A stretch of 33,828 nucleotides of DNA, taken from the NCBI GenBank assembly GCA_031179905.1, contig JAPSHL010000014.1, positions 1-33,828 of the forward strand. Reading direction: 5' to 3'. A model generated the notes under the pieces. That model was not told the origin of the DNA and did not search any database. It saw only the letters and a list, made by a program, of their open reading frames with translations. A program made the translations under genes and the position numbers. The stretch comes from Bacillus sp. (in: firmicutes). Its GTDB lineage: Bacteria; Bacillota; Bacilli; Bacillales; Cytobacillaceae. This document shows positions 26,298 to 33,828 of the stretch, in pieces (positions within the stretch are counted from its first letter, which is position 1; the number at the start of each line of letters is the position of its first letter).

Positions 26298-26546
26298 TTA
26301 TTGAAAATAACGGATTTTTCTTTTTTTCTGGAATTGATGTATTGTTTTTCTACTGTTCTGCTGCTTTGCTTTCGGTGCATAAAGCAGTGCAGTCAAATTT
26401 CCTGCAAGAACAAATATTGCAAATGCCAGCCAAGTAACAGAAAAAACGCCTGCTATTCCAGCATCATACGGAGCAAGCCTTGGTACTCCATAATATAAAA
26501 GTACACCACATAACAGAATGCATAATAAATACCGATTTTTTTTCAT
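26298..26546 (-). CDS. Small two-helix membrane protein, unknown function
   Basis: This 82-residue protein has two hydrophobic segments (about 6-22, LLCILLCGVLLYYGV; about 32-56, GVFSVTWLAFAIFVLAGNLTALLY) and a basic C-terminal tail. ATG 26546 follows GGGAGG with good spacing, and a terminator-like hairpin follows. I do not recognise a named family. It occupies the place where B. subtilis has ytpI but its sequence does not look like YtpI to me. It is transcribed divergently from the peptidase gene. Confidence 0.72.
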   Translation of the reverse strand: MKKNRYLLCILLCGVLLYYGVPRLAPYDAGIAGVFSVTWLAFAIFVLAGNLTALLYAPKAKQQNSRKTIHQFQKKRKIRYFQ

Positions 26547-26672
26547 GTTCTGCCTCCCTTTTTTCCACTTATAACTATTCTATGCGGACAAGTTCAAAAA
26601 ATGTCGTTCTTCTTTAATATGTCTGCAAGAGCTTTATTTCGTGCCACTAAAGGTTTACAAGCAAATGAGTTG

Positions 26673-26701
26673 TTGATAATCTTATGAAGAGACAATATAT
26701 A
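26673..26701 (+). promoter_or_regulatory. Sigma-A promoter for the M24 peptidase
   Basis: TTGATA (26673-26678), a 17-base spacer, TATATA (26696-26701). It lies 39 bases before the TTG start of the peptidase gene. Confidence 0.6.
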
Positions 26702-26740
26702 TTAAAATAATAGTAAATTTATTAAAGGAGGAATTATTCC

Positions 26741-27838
26741 TTGGAAAGACAATTAAAGGAACTATCAGCATGGATGGAACAGGAGGCAGTAGATTTCACC
26801 TTCTTGACATCAACAGATAATATTTTTTATTTAAGCGGATTTTACAGCGATCCACATGAAAGACTTCTGGCGCTGATTCTTTTCCCAAAAGAAGAGCCAA
26901 TTCTTATATGTCCTGCGATGGAGCAAAATGATGCAAGAAACGCAGGCTGGAAGTATGACATTATTGGGTACAGTGATACTGATAATCCGTGGGAAACGAT
27001 CCAAGAGAAAGTTAGCAAAAAGGCAAAAGCGAAACGTATTGCTGTTGAAAAAGAGCATATGAACATTTCTAGATTTGAAGCATTGCAGCAGTATTTCCCT
27101 GCTATTGATAAATATTTGCCTGCAGAGGAAAAACTAAATGAAATTAGAATGGTTAAATCAGAGCTAGAGCTTTCTAAAATTCGCGAAGCTTGTAAGTGGG
27201 CAGATTATGCAATAGAGGTTGGCTGCAGTGAGATAGCAGAAGGCAAAACAGAAATGGAAATCTTAGCAGCAGTTGAATATGAACTGAAGAAAAAAGGCAT
27301 TGGAAAAATGTCCTTTTCCACAATGGTGCTGACAGGTAAAAACGGTGCATCTCCACATGGCACACCAGGCGATACTCAAATCAAAAAGGGAGATTTAGTT
27401 CTGTTTGATTTAGGTGTAGTTGTTGATGGCTATTGTTCTGATATTACAAGAACTGTAGCTTTTGGTGATATAAACGAGGAACAAAAAAATATTTATGATA
27501 CTGTGCTGAAAGCACAGCTTGCTGCCATTGATGCTTCTAAACCAGGAGTTAAATGTATGGATGTCGATCTTGCAGCCCGGAATGTAATTAAGGATGCTGG
27601 CTTTGGAGATTATTTCCCGCACCGCCTTGGACATGGTCTTGGCATTAGTGTTCATGAATTTCCATCCCTCACCTCAACAAATCCGCTTTCTTTAAAAGAG
27701 GGGATGGTTTTTACGATTGAGCCAGGAATTTATGTACCAAATGTCGCTGGTGTCAGAATTGAAGACGATGTGTATGTAACAAAAGAGGGAGTAGAAATCT
27801 TAACTAAGTTTCCGAAAGAGCTTCAAATTATTTCATAA
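26741..27838 (+). CDS. M24 metallopeptidase, Xaa-Pro dipeptidase/aminopeptidase type
   Basis: This 365-residue cytoplasmic peptidase has an N-terminal creatinase-like domain (about 1-130) and a C-terminal pita-bread catalytic domain. The dinuclear metal ligands are visible: Asp in LVLFDLGVVVDGY and in CSDITRT, His in PHRLGHGLG, Glu in FTIEPGIYVP and in VRIEDDVYV. The family releases N-terminal residues next to proline or cleaves Xaa-Pro dipeptides; it is close to PapA/YkvY and PepQ. Start TTG at 26741 follows GGAGG. It is a single gene with its own promoter and terminator. Which of the two activities it has cannot be told from the sequence. Confidence 0.92.
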   Translation: MERQLKELSAWMEQEAVDFTFLTSTDNIFYLSGFYSDPHERLLALILFPKEEPILICPAMEQNDARNAGWKYDIIGYSDTDNPWETIQEKVSKKAKAKRIAVEKEHMNISRFEALQQYFPAIDKYLPAEEKLNEIRMVKSELELSKIREACKWADYAIEVGCSEIAEGKTEMEILAAVEYELKKKGIGKMSFSTMVLTGKNGASPHGTPGDTQIKKGDLVLFDLGVVVDGYCSDITRTVAFGDINEEQKNIYDTVLKAQLAAIDASKPGVKCMDVDLAARNVIKDAGFGDYFPHRLGHGLGISVHEFPSLTSTNPLSLKEGMVFTIEPGIYVPNVAGVRIEDDVYVTKEGVEILTKFPKELQIIS

Positions 27839-27849
27839 AGCAGAAGGGG

Positions 27850-27885
27850 CTGACTCAAATGACCGTTTGACGGAGTTTGAGTCAG
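27850..27885 (+). terminator. Terminator of the M24 peptidase gene
   Basis: A 10-bp perfect stem (CTGACTCAAA/TTTGAGTCAG) followed by nine T on the plus strand, 12 bases past the stop. Confidence 0.9.
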
Positions 27886-27892
27886 TTTTTTT

Positions 27893-28027
27893 TTATTTTT
27901 CCTCTTGGCTGCGGATGATTACGCTGTCAATGGCGCCGTCATTATAGGCGTCCATCACTTGTGCCGTAACTTCCAAATGACCGTTTTCATCATAATCAAA
28001 GTTCAGGTTTCCCTTATTGTCCCTCAT
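27893..28027 (-). CDS. Small acidic protein of 44 residues, unknown function
   Basis: An open frame on the minus strand starts at ATG 28027 after AGGAGGGG (spacing about 9) and ends at TAA 27895-27893. The product is MRDNKGNLNFDYDENGHL… ending in IIRSQEEK. It is acidic and has alternating hydrophobic residues suggesting beta strands (HLEVTAQVMDAY, IDSVIIRS). Amino-acid composition is protein-like, unlike the shadow frames around it. I do not recognise a family. It is divergent from the UspA gene, and the palindromic element at 28067-28093 lies between them. No T-run terminator is seen on its 3' side. Confidence 0.68.
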   Translation of the reverse strand: MRDNKGNLNFDYDENGHLEVTAQVMDAYNDGAIDSVIIRSQEEK

Positions 28028-28066
28028 GATGGCTGTCCCCTCCTGTCTTGAAATGCCTTTTTATTT

Positions 28067-28109
28067 TTGCATATTAACGTTAATGTTATGCAACGTAAGG
28101 GTATATAAT
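28067..28109 (+). promoter_or_regulatory. Palindromic operator-like element and -10 upstream of the UspA gene
   Basis: ATTAACGTTAAT (28073-28084) is a perfect 12-base palindrome. It is enclosed by the arms TTGCATA (28067-28073) and TATGCAA (28087-28093). TATAAT lies at 28104-28109, and the -35 position falls inside the palindrome, where only a poor match (TAATGT) is found. This suggests a promoter controlled by a dimeric regulator, possibly acting on both divergent genes. Confidence 0.5.
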
Positions 28110-28137
28110 TAAATAGAAGAAATAGGAGGGTGTTAAT

Positions 28138-28581
28138 ATGGGGTTAACGTATAAGAAAATCATTGTTGCTGTCGACGGTTCGGAGCAAGGTGAAAAAGCA
28201 TTTGAAAAGGCTGTTTCAGTAGCAGTAGAAAATAATGCAGAGCTTATTTTAGCACATGTTATTGACACACGTTCTTTCGCTACAGTTGCAGCTTTTGATC
28301 AGTCTGTCGCTTCAAAAGCAGATGAGTTTGCCAAGGAAATAATGGATAAATATACAAAGAAGGCTGCACAGGCCGGAGTTGTAAAAGTTGAAAAAGCCAT
28401 TGAATTTGGCTCACCAAGGGCGGTTATTCCAAGGGATATTGCAGAAAAGTATGACGCAGATCTGATAATCTGCGGCGCTACCGGATTAAATACTGTCGAA
28501 CGGTTTATTATCGGAAGCGTTTCTGAAGGTATCGCCCGCAATGCACCATGTGATGTTCTTATTGTCAGAAATGGAATATAA
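28138..28581 (+). CDS. Universal stress protein, UspA family
   Basis: This 147-residue UspA-fold protein starts YKKIIVAVDGSEQGEKAFEKAV and ends CDVLIVRN. The ATP-binding pattern G-2x-G-9x-G-S is present in GATGLNTVERFIIGSVS. It is therefore of the nucleotide-binding UspA branch that is induced by stress or starvation. ATG 28138 follows AGGAGGGTG. It converges on argH with a shared terminator, and its upstream region has a palindromic element. Confidence 0.93.
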   Translation: MGLTYKKIIVAVDGSEQGEKAFEKAVSVAVENNAELILAHVIDTRSFATVAAFDQSVASKADEFAKEIMDKYTKKAAQAGVVKVEKAIEFGSPRAVIPRDIAEKYDADLIICGATGLNTVERFIIGSVSEGIARNAPCDVLIVRNGI

Positions 28582-28584
28582 GAA

Positions 28585-28614
28585 AAGAGGCATCCAAAAA
28601 CTTGGATGCCTCTT
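28585..28614. terminator. Terminator shared by the UspA gene and argH
   Basis: A 13-bp perfect stem (AAGAGGCATCCAA / TTGGATGCCTCTT, 4-base loop) between the convergent genes. The minus-strand side continues TTTCTTATA. The plus-strand tail is weaker. Confidence 0.85.
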
Positions 28615-28617
28615 CTG

Positions 28618-30006
28618 TTATGCCTTTGCAAAAGACTCTAGGCATGATTTTGCTTTTTTAATAGCTTGTTCGATCTGCTGAAATCCAGTTCCGCCTGCAC
28701 TGTTTCTTCTTTGTACAGCCGTTCTCGGATTGAGCACTTCGTAAATATCTCCTTCAAACAGCTGGCTCGCTGCTTGTAGTTCGTCCAGCGGTAGATCTGC
28801 TAAGAAGCATTGATTTTGCACACAATGAAGCACCAATTTCCCTACAACTTCATGTGCTTCTCTAAATGGCATGCCTTTATCTGATAAATAGTCAGCCAGT
28901 TCCGTCGCATTAGAAAAGTCATTTTTGGTTGCCTGCTCCATAGCATTTGTTTGAACCTTCATCGTTTGGACCATCCCAGCAAAAATCTTTAAGGAACCTG
29001 CTACTGTTTTAACAGTATCAAACATCCCTTCTTTGTCTTCTTGCATATCTTTATTATAAGCAAGGGGAAGTCCCTTTAAGACCGTCAACAATCCCATTAG
29101 GTTTCCATAAACCCTGCCTGTTTTCCCTCTAATTAGTTCTGCCATATCAGGGTTTTTCTTCTGCGGCATGATACTGCTTCCTGTTGAAAAACTGTCATCT
29201 AGCTCAATAAATTTAAACTCCTGGCTTGACCAAAGGATGATTTCTTCACTGAATCTAGAAAGATGCATCATCAAGATGCTGCTCGAGGATAAAAATTCCA
29301 AGATAAAATCACGGTCGCTGACAGCATCCATACTATTCTCGTAAATTCCTCCAAATTCCAGCAGTTCAGCAGTTCTGTAACGATCAATCGGGAAAGTTGT
29401 CCCTGCTAATGCTCCTGCACCTAGTGGTGATACATTAATGCGGTTTAAGTTTTCCTTGTATCTCGCTTTATCCCGTTCAAACATCCAGAAATAAGCCATC
29501 AGATGATGGGCAAAGGAAATAGGCTGGGCTCTTTGCAAATGTGTATATCCAGGCATTATTGTTTCAATGTTGGCTTCAGCCTTCTCAAGCAGTGCGCCTT
29601 GAAGCTCCTCTAAAAGAGAGATGATATTTTTCACTTGTTTGCGCAAATATAAATGCATATCTGTTGCAACCTGGTCATTACGGCTTCTTCCTGTATGAAG
29701 CTTGCCACCAACAGGACCAATCAACTCTGTCAGCTGGCTTTCGAGATTCAAATGAATATCTTCCAATTTAACAGAGAACTCCAGCTCCTCTTTGTTTGCT
29801 TTTTCTTTTAAAAGAAGCAGTCCTGCTTTAATTTTTTCCGCATCCTCCACACTCAGGATTCCTGTTTCAGAAAGCATTGCCACATGGGCAATGCTTCCGT
29901 CTATATCTTCTAGGACAAGCTCTTGATCAAAGGAGATGGATGCGCCGAATTCGTCTACCCATTCTTCTGCAGATTTTGTAAATCTGCCTCCCCATAATTT
30001 TTTCAC
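28618..30006 (-). CDS. argH: Argininosuccinate lyase
   Basis: This 462-residue lyase splits argininosuccinate into arginine and fumarate, the last step of arginine synthesis. It belongs to the fumarase/aspartase superfamily: the N-terminal [59 protein letters not shown] and the signature [12 protein letters not shown] are all present. Start is GTG 30006, overlapping the argG stop by four bases (GTGA), with AAGGTGA upstream, so translation is coupled to argG. Confidence 0.97.
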   Translation of the reverse strand: MKKLWGGRFTKSAEEWVDEFGASISFDQELVLEDIDGSIAHVAMLSETGILSVEDAEKIKAGLLLLKEKANKEELEFSVKLEDIHLNLESQLTELIGPVGGKLHTGRSRNDQVATDMHLYLRKQVKNIISLLEELQGALLEKAEANIETIMPGYTHLQRAQPISFAHHLMAYFWMFERDKARYKENLNRINVSPLGAGALAGTTFPIDRYRTAELLEFGGIYENSMDAVSDRDFILEFLSSSSILMMHLSRFSEEIILWSSQEFKFIELDDSFSTGSSIMPQKKNPDMAELIRGKTGRVYGNLMGLLTVLKGLPLAYNKDMQEDKEGMFDTVKTVAGSLKIFAGMVQTMKVQTNAMEQATKNDFSNATELADYLSDKGMPFREAHEVVGKLVLHCVQNQCFLADLPLDELQAASQLFEGDIYEVLNPRTAVQRRNSAGGTGFQQIEQAIKKAKSCLESFAKA

Positions 30007-31211
30007 ACTGTCACCTTCTTGCTGTTTTCCACAATGCTTTGTACTTTAGTCGGCAGACCCCATAGTTTAATGAAGCCAACAGCAGCTGCGTGATCAAACT
30101 CATCATCTGAAGTGTATGTTGCCAGCTTTTCATCATACAAGGAGTTTGGAGACTTTCTTCCTTCTACGATCGCATGACCTTTAAACAGCTTCACACGTAC
30201 AGTTCCTGTTACGTTCTTTTGCGTATCTTTCAGAAATGCTTGAAGAGCACTAGTTAACGGCGAGAACCATAAGCCTTCATAAATAACCTCAGTGATTTTC
30301 TTTTCGATAACCGGTTTAAAATGAGCAACCTCTTTTACAAGTGTAATGTCTTCCAGTTCTTTATGTGCCTTAATAAGCGTAATAGCACCAGGGCACTCGT
30401 AAACTTCACGTGATTTAATACCAACAAGGCGGTTTTCTACATGGTCGATGCGTCCTACGCCATGCTTACCTGCCAGTTTATTCAACTCCAGAATCAAATC
30501 AGACAATTTATACGAAATGCCGTCGATGCTTACTGGAACACCTTCTTTAAAATCTATTTCAATAATATCCGGCGTATCTGGCGCATTTTCGAGGCTTACT
30601 GTTAAATCATAAGCTTCTTCTGGCGGTGCTGCCCATGGATCTTCCAAAATTCCACATTCATTGCTGCGTCCCCATAAGTTTTGGTCAATAGAGAACGGAC
30701 TGTCTAAGTTAATCGGAATCGGAATATTTTTCTCTTTTGCATATTCTATTTCTTCTTCACGAGACCAGCCCCATTCACGCACTGGCGCCAACACTTTCAA
30801 GTTCGGGTTAAGAGCTTGGATAGAAACCTCAAACCGCACTTGGTCGTTTCCTTTTCCTGTGCATCCGTGTGCAACAGCTACTGCATTTTCTTTTTCTGCA
30901 ACCTCAACAAGTTTTTTTGCAATTAACGGTCTCGATAAAGCAGAAACAAGAGGATATTTTCCTTCATATAATGTATGTGCCTGCATTGCCGTCAAAGCAA
31001 AATCCTGTGCAAATTCTTCTTTTGCATCAATTACATATGATTGAACAGCTCCAACTGTTATTGCCTTTTCTTGAATAAATTTCAAGTCCTTACCTTCCCC
31101 TACATCAAGACAGCAAGCAACTACATCATAACCTTGATCTTGAAGCCATTTAATTGCTACGGATGTATCTAAACCACCTGAATATGCTAATACTATTTTT
31201 GGATTCGCCAT
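30003..31211 (-). CDS. argG: Argininosuccinate synthase
   Basis: This 402-residue enzyme joins citrulline and aspartate with ATP. The N-terminal PP-loop AYSGGLDTS is present, as are [15 protein letters not shown] and [17 protein letters not shown], then [11 protein letters not shown], and [10 protein letters not shown] in the C-terminal half. ATG 31211 follows GGAGG. It is the first gene of argGH, preceded by two ARG boxes (31232-31269) and a sigma-A type promoter, so control by the arginine repressor (AhrC/ArgR) is expected. Confidence 0.97.
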   Translation of the reverse strand: MANPKIVLAYSGGLDTSVAIKWLQDQGYDVVACCLDVGEGKDLKFIQEKAITVGAVQSYVIDAKEEFAQDFALTAMQAHTLYEGKYPLVSALSRPLIAKKLVEVAEKENAVAVAHGCTGKGNDQVRFEVSIQALNPNLKVLAPVREWGWSREEEIEYAKEKNIPIPINLDSPFSIDQNLWGRSNECGILEDPWAAPPEEAYDLTVSLENAPDTPDIIEIDFKEGVPVSIDGISYKLSDLILELNKLAGKHGVGRIDHVENRLVGIKSREVYECPGAITLIKAHKELEDITLVKEVAHFKPVIEKKITEVIYEGLWFSPLTSALQAFLKDTQKNVTGTVRVKLFKGHAIVEGRKSPNSLYDEKLATYTSDDEFDHAAAVGFIKLWGLPTKVQSIVENSKKVTV

Positions 31212-31231
31212 GAGCGTTTTCCTCCTATATT

Positions 31232-31269
31232 TACGAATAATTATTCATTTATTTATATTTTTATTCAAA
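31232..31269 (-). promoter_or_regulatory. Two tandem ARG boxes (AhrC/ArgR sites) upstream of argG
   Basis: On the minus strand, box 1 at 31269-31252 (TTTGAATAAAAATATAAA) matches the consensus TNTGNATWWWWATNCANA with one mismatch. Box 2 at 31249-31232 (AATGAATAATTATTCGTA) matches with two. They are two bases apart, the normal arrangement for hexameric arginine repressor, and lie between the promoter and the ribosome binding site. Confidence 0.78.
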
Positions 31270-31282
31270 AACTATACTAAAC

Positions 31283-31311
31283 ACTTTAGCAACTTTTTAA
31301 AAGAATATCAA
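31283..31311 (-). promoter_or_regulatory. Candidate sigma-A promoter for argGH
   Basis: On the minus strand: TTGATA (31311-31306), a 17-base spacer, TAAAGT (31288-31283). A second -10-like TATAGT lies at 31276-31271. Both place the ARG boxes at or just past the transcription start. Confidence 0.5.
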
Positions 31312-31453
31312 GCTTTTATTCTATAAAAATACAAAAAAATTTATATTTATAACCCTTTCTCTACACTGCTCTCAGGACGGATAACTGCTGTTCCTTCCTT
31401 TTCAATGTAACAACAGTATATTTAACACCAGTTAATATAAAAAAGACGTAAAA

Positions 31454-31471
31454 AAAAGGAGGCTCTCCTCC
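31454..31471 (-). terminator. moaB terminator
   Basis: On the minus strand GGAGG (31471-31467) and CCTCC (31462-31458) form a short stem across 4 bases, followed by TTTT. The stem is short, with possible extra pairing from flanking A/T runs. Confidence 0.6.
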
Positions 31472-31490
31472 CTTTTATGCAAAATCTTAT

Positions 31491-32003
31491 TCACATGTTC
31501 TGTTTCTTTTTATTTAGTTCACTTACGACGTGGCTAAGCTCTGGAAGGATAAGTTTGTTCATACCAAGCACTACTGCTCCGGTAGAACCCGGCATTGCAA
31601 AGACAGCACACTCACCAACCGTCCCTGCAATTGCTCTTGATAGCATGGCTGCTGCCCCAATATCCTCTGTATAGCTCAACATCCTAAAAAGCTCTCCAAA
31701 CCCGCTTATTTCCTTCGTTAACAGTGGTTTGACTGCTTCTATAGTAACATCTCTTGGAGAAATCCCAGTTCCCCCATTCAAAATAATCGCTTCCGCCTCC
31801 GTCGCCTTAAGTATTTCTGTTTGGATTTCCATAATTTCATCTTTTACGATGACATAATTAGCTGTATAATGACCAGCATCTTCCAACAGTTGCATTATCA
31901 TCTTTCCGCTTTTATCATCAGCTTCAGTTCGTGTATCACTGACTGTAATAACTTTGCACTTTATATGTGTATAACTTTTATTTGTATGATTATTTATACT
32001 CAA
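31491..32003 (-). CDS. moaB: MoaB/MogA-family molybdopterin biosynthesis protein
   Basis: This 170-residue MoCF-domain protein should adenylylate molybdopterin during molybdenum cofactor synthesis. Family motifs: ITVSDTRTEADDKSG near the N terminus, ILNGGTGISPRDVTIEA in the middle and AMPGSTGAVVLGM near the C terminus. Start TTG 32003 follows AAGGAGG. It lies 24 bases after an EcsC-family gene and 280 bases from argG, as an isolated cofactor gene; no other molybdopterin genes are in the window. Confidence 0.93.
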   Translation of the reverse strand: MSINNHTNKSYTHIKCKVITVSDTRTEADDKSGKMIMQLLEDAGHYTANYVIVKDEIMEIQTEILKATEAEAIILNGGTGISPRDVTIEAVKPLLTKEISGFGELFRMLSYTEDIGAAAMLSRAIAGTVGECAVFAMPGSTGAVVLGMNKLILPELSHVVSELNKKKQNM

Positions 32004-32027
32004 TACTATTCCTCCTTTTCATGGCGC

Positions 32028-32858
32028 TCACCCTTGCAGCTTTTCATACAGATACCGTCGCTGATAAAACTTATAAGTAAACTCCGTTATCTTTTTCGTG
32101 TACTGATAATTTGCTCCAGCACCGATCAGCATGCTGACAAACGGCATTTTCTTATACGTTTTTTTGCCAAATAGAAAGATAAAAAACATTTTCATTGTCT
32201 GCTGCAATATAACCTCTGCCGTTTCATTACTGGCTATGTTTTCTGTTCCTTCATAAAAATAATTATTGGGTCTTTCCAACTCTTCCATTAAGTCTGCCCA
32301 AGCCTTCCCTTGAAGCCTTTTAGGCAGGCATGCACCGTGAAGGACTTTTAATGCAGTCATTATTTCAGTGGGAGTGTTCCCTGGGTAACCAAACAATGAA
32401 GATATTTGCTGACAGAATCTTATATTAATCACCATCAGCGCCAAAAAGTCAGAAGCAGCACCTGTAGCACCGCCAGTTCCGGATATGCCTCCCTGAAAAC
32501 AGGCATACAAGCGATGTTTCCCCATTTGCTGCTGACCGATAAAGTGGAGTTGATCAATCGTCAAGTCTTTCATGTCTTTTATTTCCGTGATATTCTCATT
32601 AAATATTCTTGCTGTCGACAGCATCCGCTCATTTGAGTTTTCATGAAGGGAGGAACTTAGAAGCAGAGTATATGCGTGAAACAAAGAATTATCAATAACT
32701 GAATAAATTTCCTGCCACTTGCTTTCTTCTATAAACGTCATGCTTTTTTTCACATACTTTTCATATAAACTTTCCACATCATTCTTTTCATATGAAAGCA
32801 GCTCTCTTTCCCACTCAGACAGTTCCTTAAGTACTTCTTCTTCTCTATATGTCAGCAT
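32028..32858 (-). CDS. EcsC-family protein
   Basis: This 276-residue protein belongs to the EcsC family, named after the third gene of the Bacillus ecs ABC-transporter operon; molecular function is unknown. It opens with a charged helical region (EEEVLKELSEWERELLSYEKND). The glycine-rich FQGGISGTGGATGAASDFLALMVINIRFCQQISSLFGY segment is typical of the family. The C-terminal part has FLFGKKTYKKMPFVSMLIGAGANYQYT. ATG 32858 follows GGGAG. It is probably co-transcribed with moaB, which starts 24 bases on. Confidence 0.85.
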   Translation of the reverse strand: MLTYREEEVLKELSEWERELLSYEKNDVESLYEKYVKKSMTFIEESKWQEIYSVIDNSLFHAYTLLLSSSLHENSNERMLSTARIFNENITEIKDMKDLTIDQLHFIGQQQMGKHRLYACFQGGISGTGGATGAASDFLALMVINIRFCQQISSLFGYPGNTPTEIMTALKVLHGACLPKRLQGKAWADLMEELERPNNYFYEGTENIASNETAEVILQQTMKMFFIFLFGKKTYKKMPFVSMLIGAGANYQYTKKITEFTYKFYQRRYLYEKLQG

Positions 32859-32951
32859 AAAACGTCTCCCTTCTATGTAACCCTTGTTTCATAAATATTT
32901 AGTATTTATAGTATACCATTTGCCCAAGCACCGACAGTATTTCCGAGCATG

Positions 32952-32992
32952 AAAAAAGACAAACTTTTGCTAAACAAAAGTTTGTCTTTTTT
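32952..32992. terminator. ackA terminator
   Basis: An 18-bp perfect stem (AAAAAAGACAAACTTTTG and its complement, 5-base loop) ending in runs of A and T on both sides, 10 bases past the ackA stop. Confidence 0.92.
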
Positions 32993-33002
32993 TAAATTTA
33001 GC

Positions 33003-33828
33003 TTACACACTTGCGATTCTTGCAACGTCGCGTGCAATCATTACTTCTTCGTTTGTTGGGATGACCATTACTTTTACTGGTGAGTGAGGATAGTTGATGA
33101 ATGATTCCTCACCTGAAATTTTATTGAGTGATTGATCCCAATAAACTCCCATAAATTCAAGGCCTTTCAATACTCTTGCACGAACAACTTCACTGTTTTC
33201 ACCAATACCAGCTGTGAAGATGATTGCATCTACACCGTTCATACCAGAAGCATAAGAACCAATATATTTATGGATATGCTCAGCAAATACTGTCAATGCC
33301 AATTCTGCACGGTCGTTTCCAGTTTGAGCTTGTTCTGTAATATCACGAAGGTCGCTTGAGAATCCAGAAATTCCAAGCAATCCGCTTTTTTTGTTCAATA
33401 CTTGCAGCACTTCATCTGCAGATTGGTCTGTTTTTTCCATGATATATGGAATCAAAGCAGGATCGATGTTACCTGAACGAGTACCCATTGTTACACCAGC
33501 AAGCGGTGTGAAGCCCATGGAAGTATCAATTGATTTACCACCATCAATTGCAGCAATACTTGCTCCGTTTCCTAAATGACAAGAAATTAGACGAAGCTGG
33601 TCAATTGGACGGCCAAGCATTTCTGCTGCACGTTGTGAAACATATTTATGAGATGTTCCATGGAAACCGTACTTACGAATGCCGTATTTTTCATAGTATT
33701 CATAAGGAAGGCTGTATAGATAGGAGCTTTCAGGCATTGTTTGGTGGAAAGCAGTATCAAATACAGCTACAGCCGGCACGTTTGGCAGAACGTTTTGGAA
33801 TGCACGAATTCCAGTCAAGTTAGCCGGG
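33003..33828 (-). CDS. ackA: Acetate kinase, C-terminal part (cut by window edge)
   Basis: About 275 C-terminal residues of a roughly 395-residue acetate kinase, which makes ATP and acetate from acetyl phosphate. The frame stays open to the window end; the N-terminal third is outside. Visible motifs: [65 protein letters not shown] and [13 protein letters not shown]. No lesions seen. In B. subtilis ackA is near argGH and moaB too. Confidence 0.96.
   Translation of the reverse strand, partial: PANLTGIRAFQNVLPNVPAVAVFDTAFHQTMPESSYLYSLPYEYYEKYGIRKYGFHGTSHKYVSQRAAEMLGRPIDQLRLISCHLGNGASIAAIDGGKSIDTSMGFTPLAGVTMGTRSGNIDPALIPYIMEKTDQSADEVLQVLNKKSGLLGISGFSSDLRDITEQAQTGNDRAELALTVFAEHIHKYIGSYASGMNGVDAIIFTAGIGENSEVVRARVLKGLEFMGVYWDQSLNKISGEESFINYPHSPVKVMVIPTNEEVMIARDVARIASV

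Overview
The window is a low-G+C Firmicute chromosome segment, most likely from Bacillaceae. It follows the Bacillus subtilis core block (ackA–moaB–argGH … ytoI–nrnA–ytrIH–dnaE … accDA–pfkA–pyk–ytzA–ytvI–ytwI–citZ–icd–mdh–phoPR) almost gene for gene. Shine-Dalgarno sequences are strong, several starts are TTG or GTG, and the sporulation pair ytrH–ytrI is present. No rRNA, tRNA, CRISPR array, prophage or insertion sequence was seen. The species cannot be named from this sequence alone.

Layout from left to right. (1) 1-342: a decaying DUF3267-type (HEALH) membrane-protein gene, with four exactly phased PhoP hexamers and a -10 upstream of it, just after phoR. (2) 514-2983: the phosphate two-component system phoP-phoR. 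(3) 3178-6862: the TCA genes citZ, icd and mdh, with a long citZ leader carrying a cre-like site. (4) 7549-10367: a two-gene insertion (MFS transporter plus cytoplasmic gamma-glutamyltransferase-like enzyme) that separates citZ from ytwI. (5) 10637-12861: membrane proteins ytwI, ytvI and fxsA. (6) 13024-15834: the glycolytic pair pfkA-pyk. (7) 16336-18152: accD-accA, acetyl-CoA carboxyltransferase. (8) 18320-18937: a GntR/FadR-type regulator with a matching operator upstream; the malic enzyme gene found at this spot in relatives is absent. (9) 19099-22461: dnaE, then ytrH-ytrI, nrnA and ytoI. (10) 26298-28581: a small membrane protein, an M24 peptidase, a 44-residue protein and a universal stress protein. 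(11) 28618-31211: argG-argH behind two ARG boxes. (12) 31491-33828: an EcsC-family gene with moaB, and the C-terminal part of ackA.

Most of the window is ordinary housekeeping chromosome. The unusual parts are the Pho-box promoter facing a pseudogene, the transporter/GGT insertion, the orphaned FadR-like regulator with its probable operator, two very small genes, and a palindromic operator-like element ahead of the stress-protein gene. I did not find a clearly novel multi-gene system.
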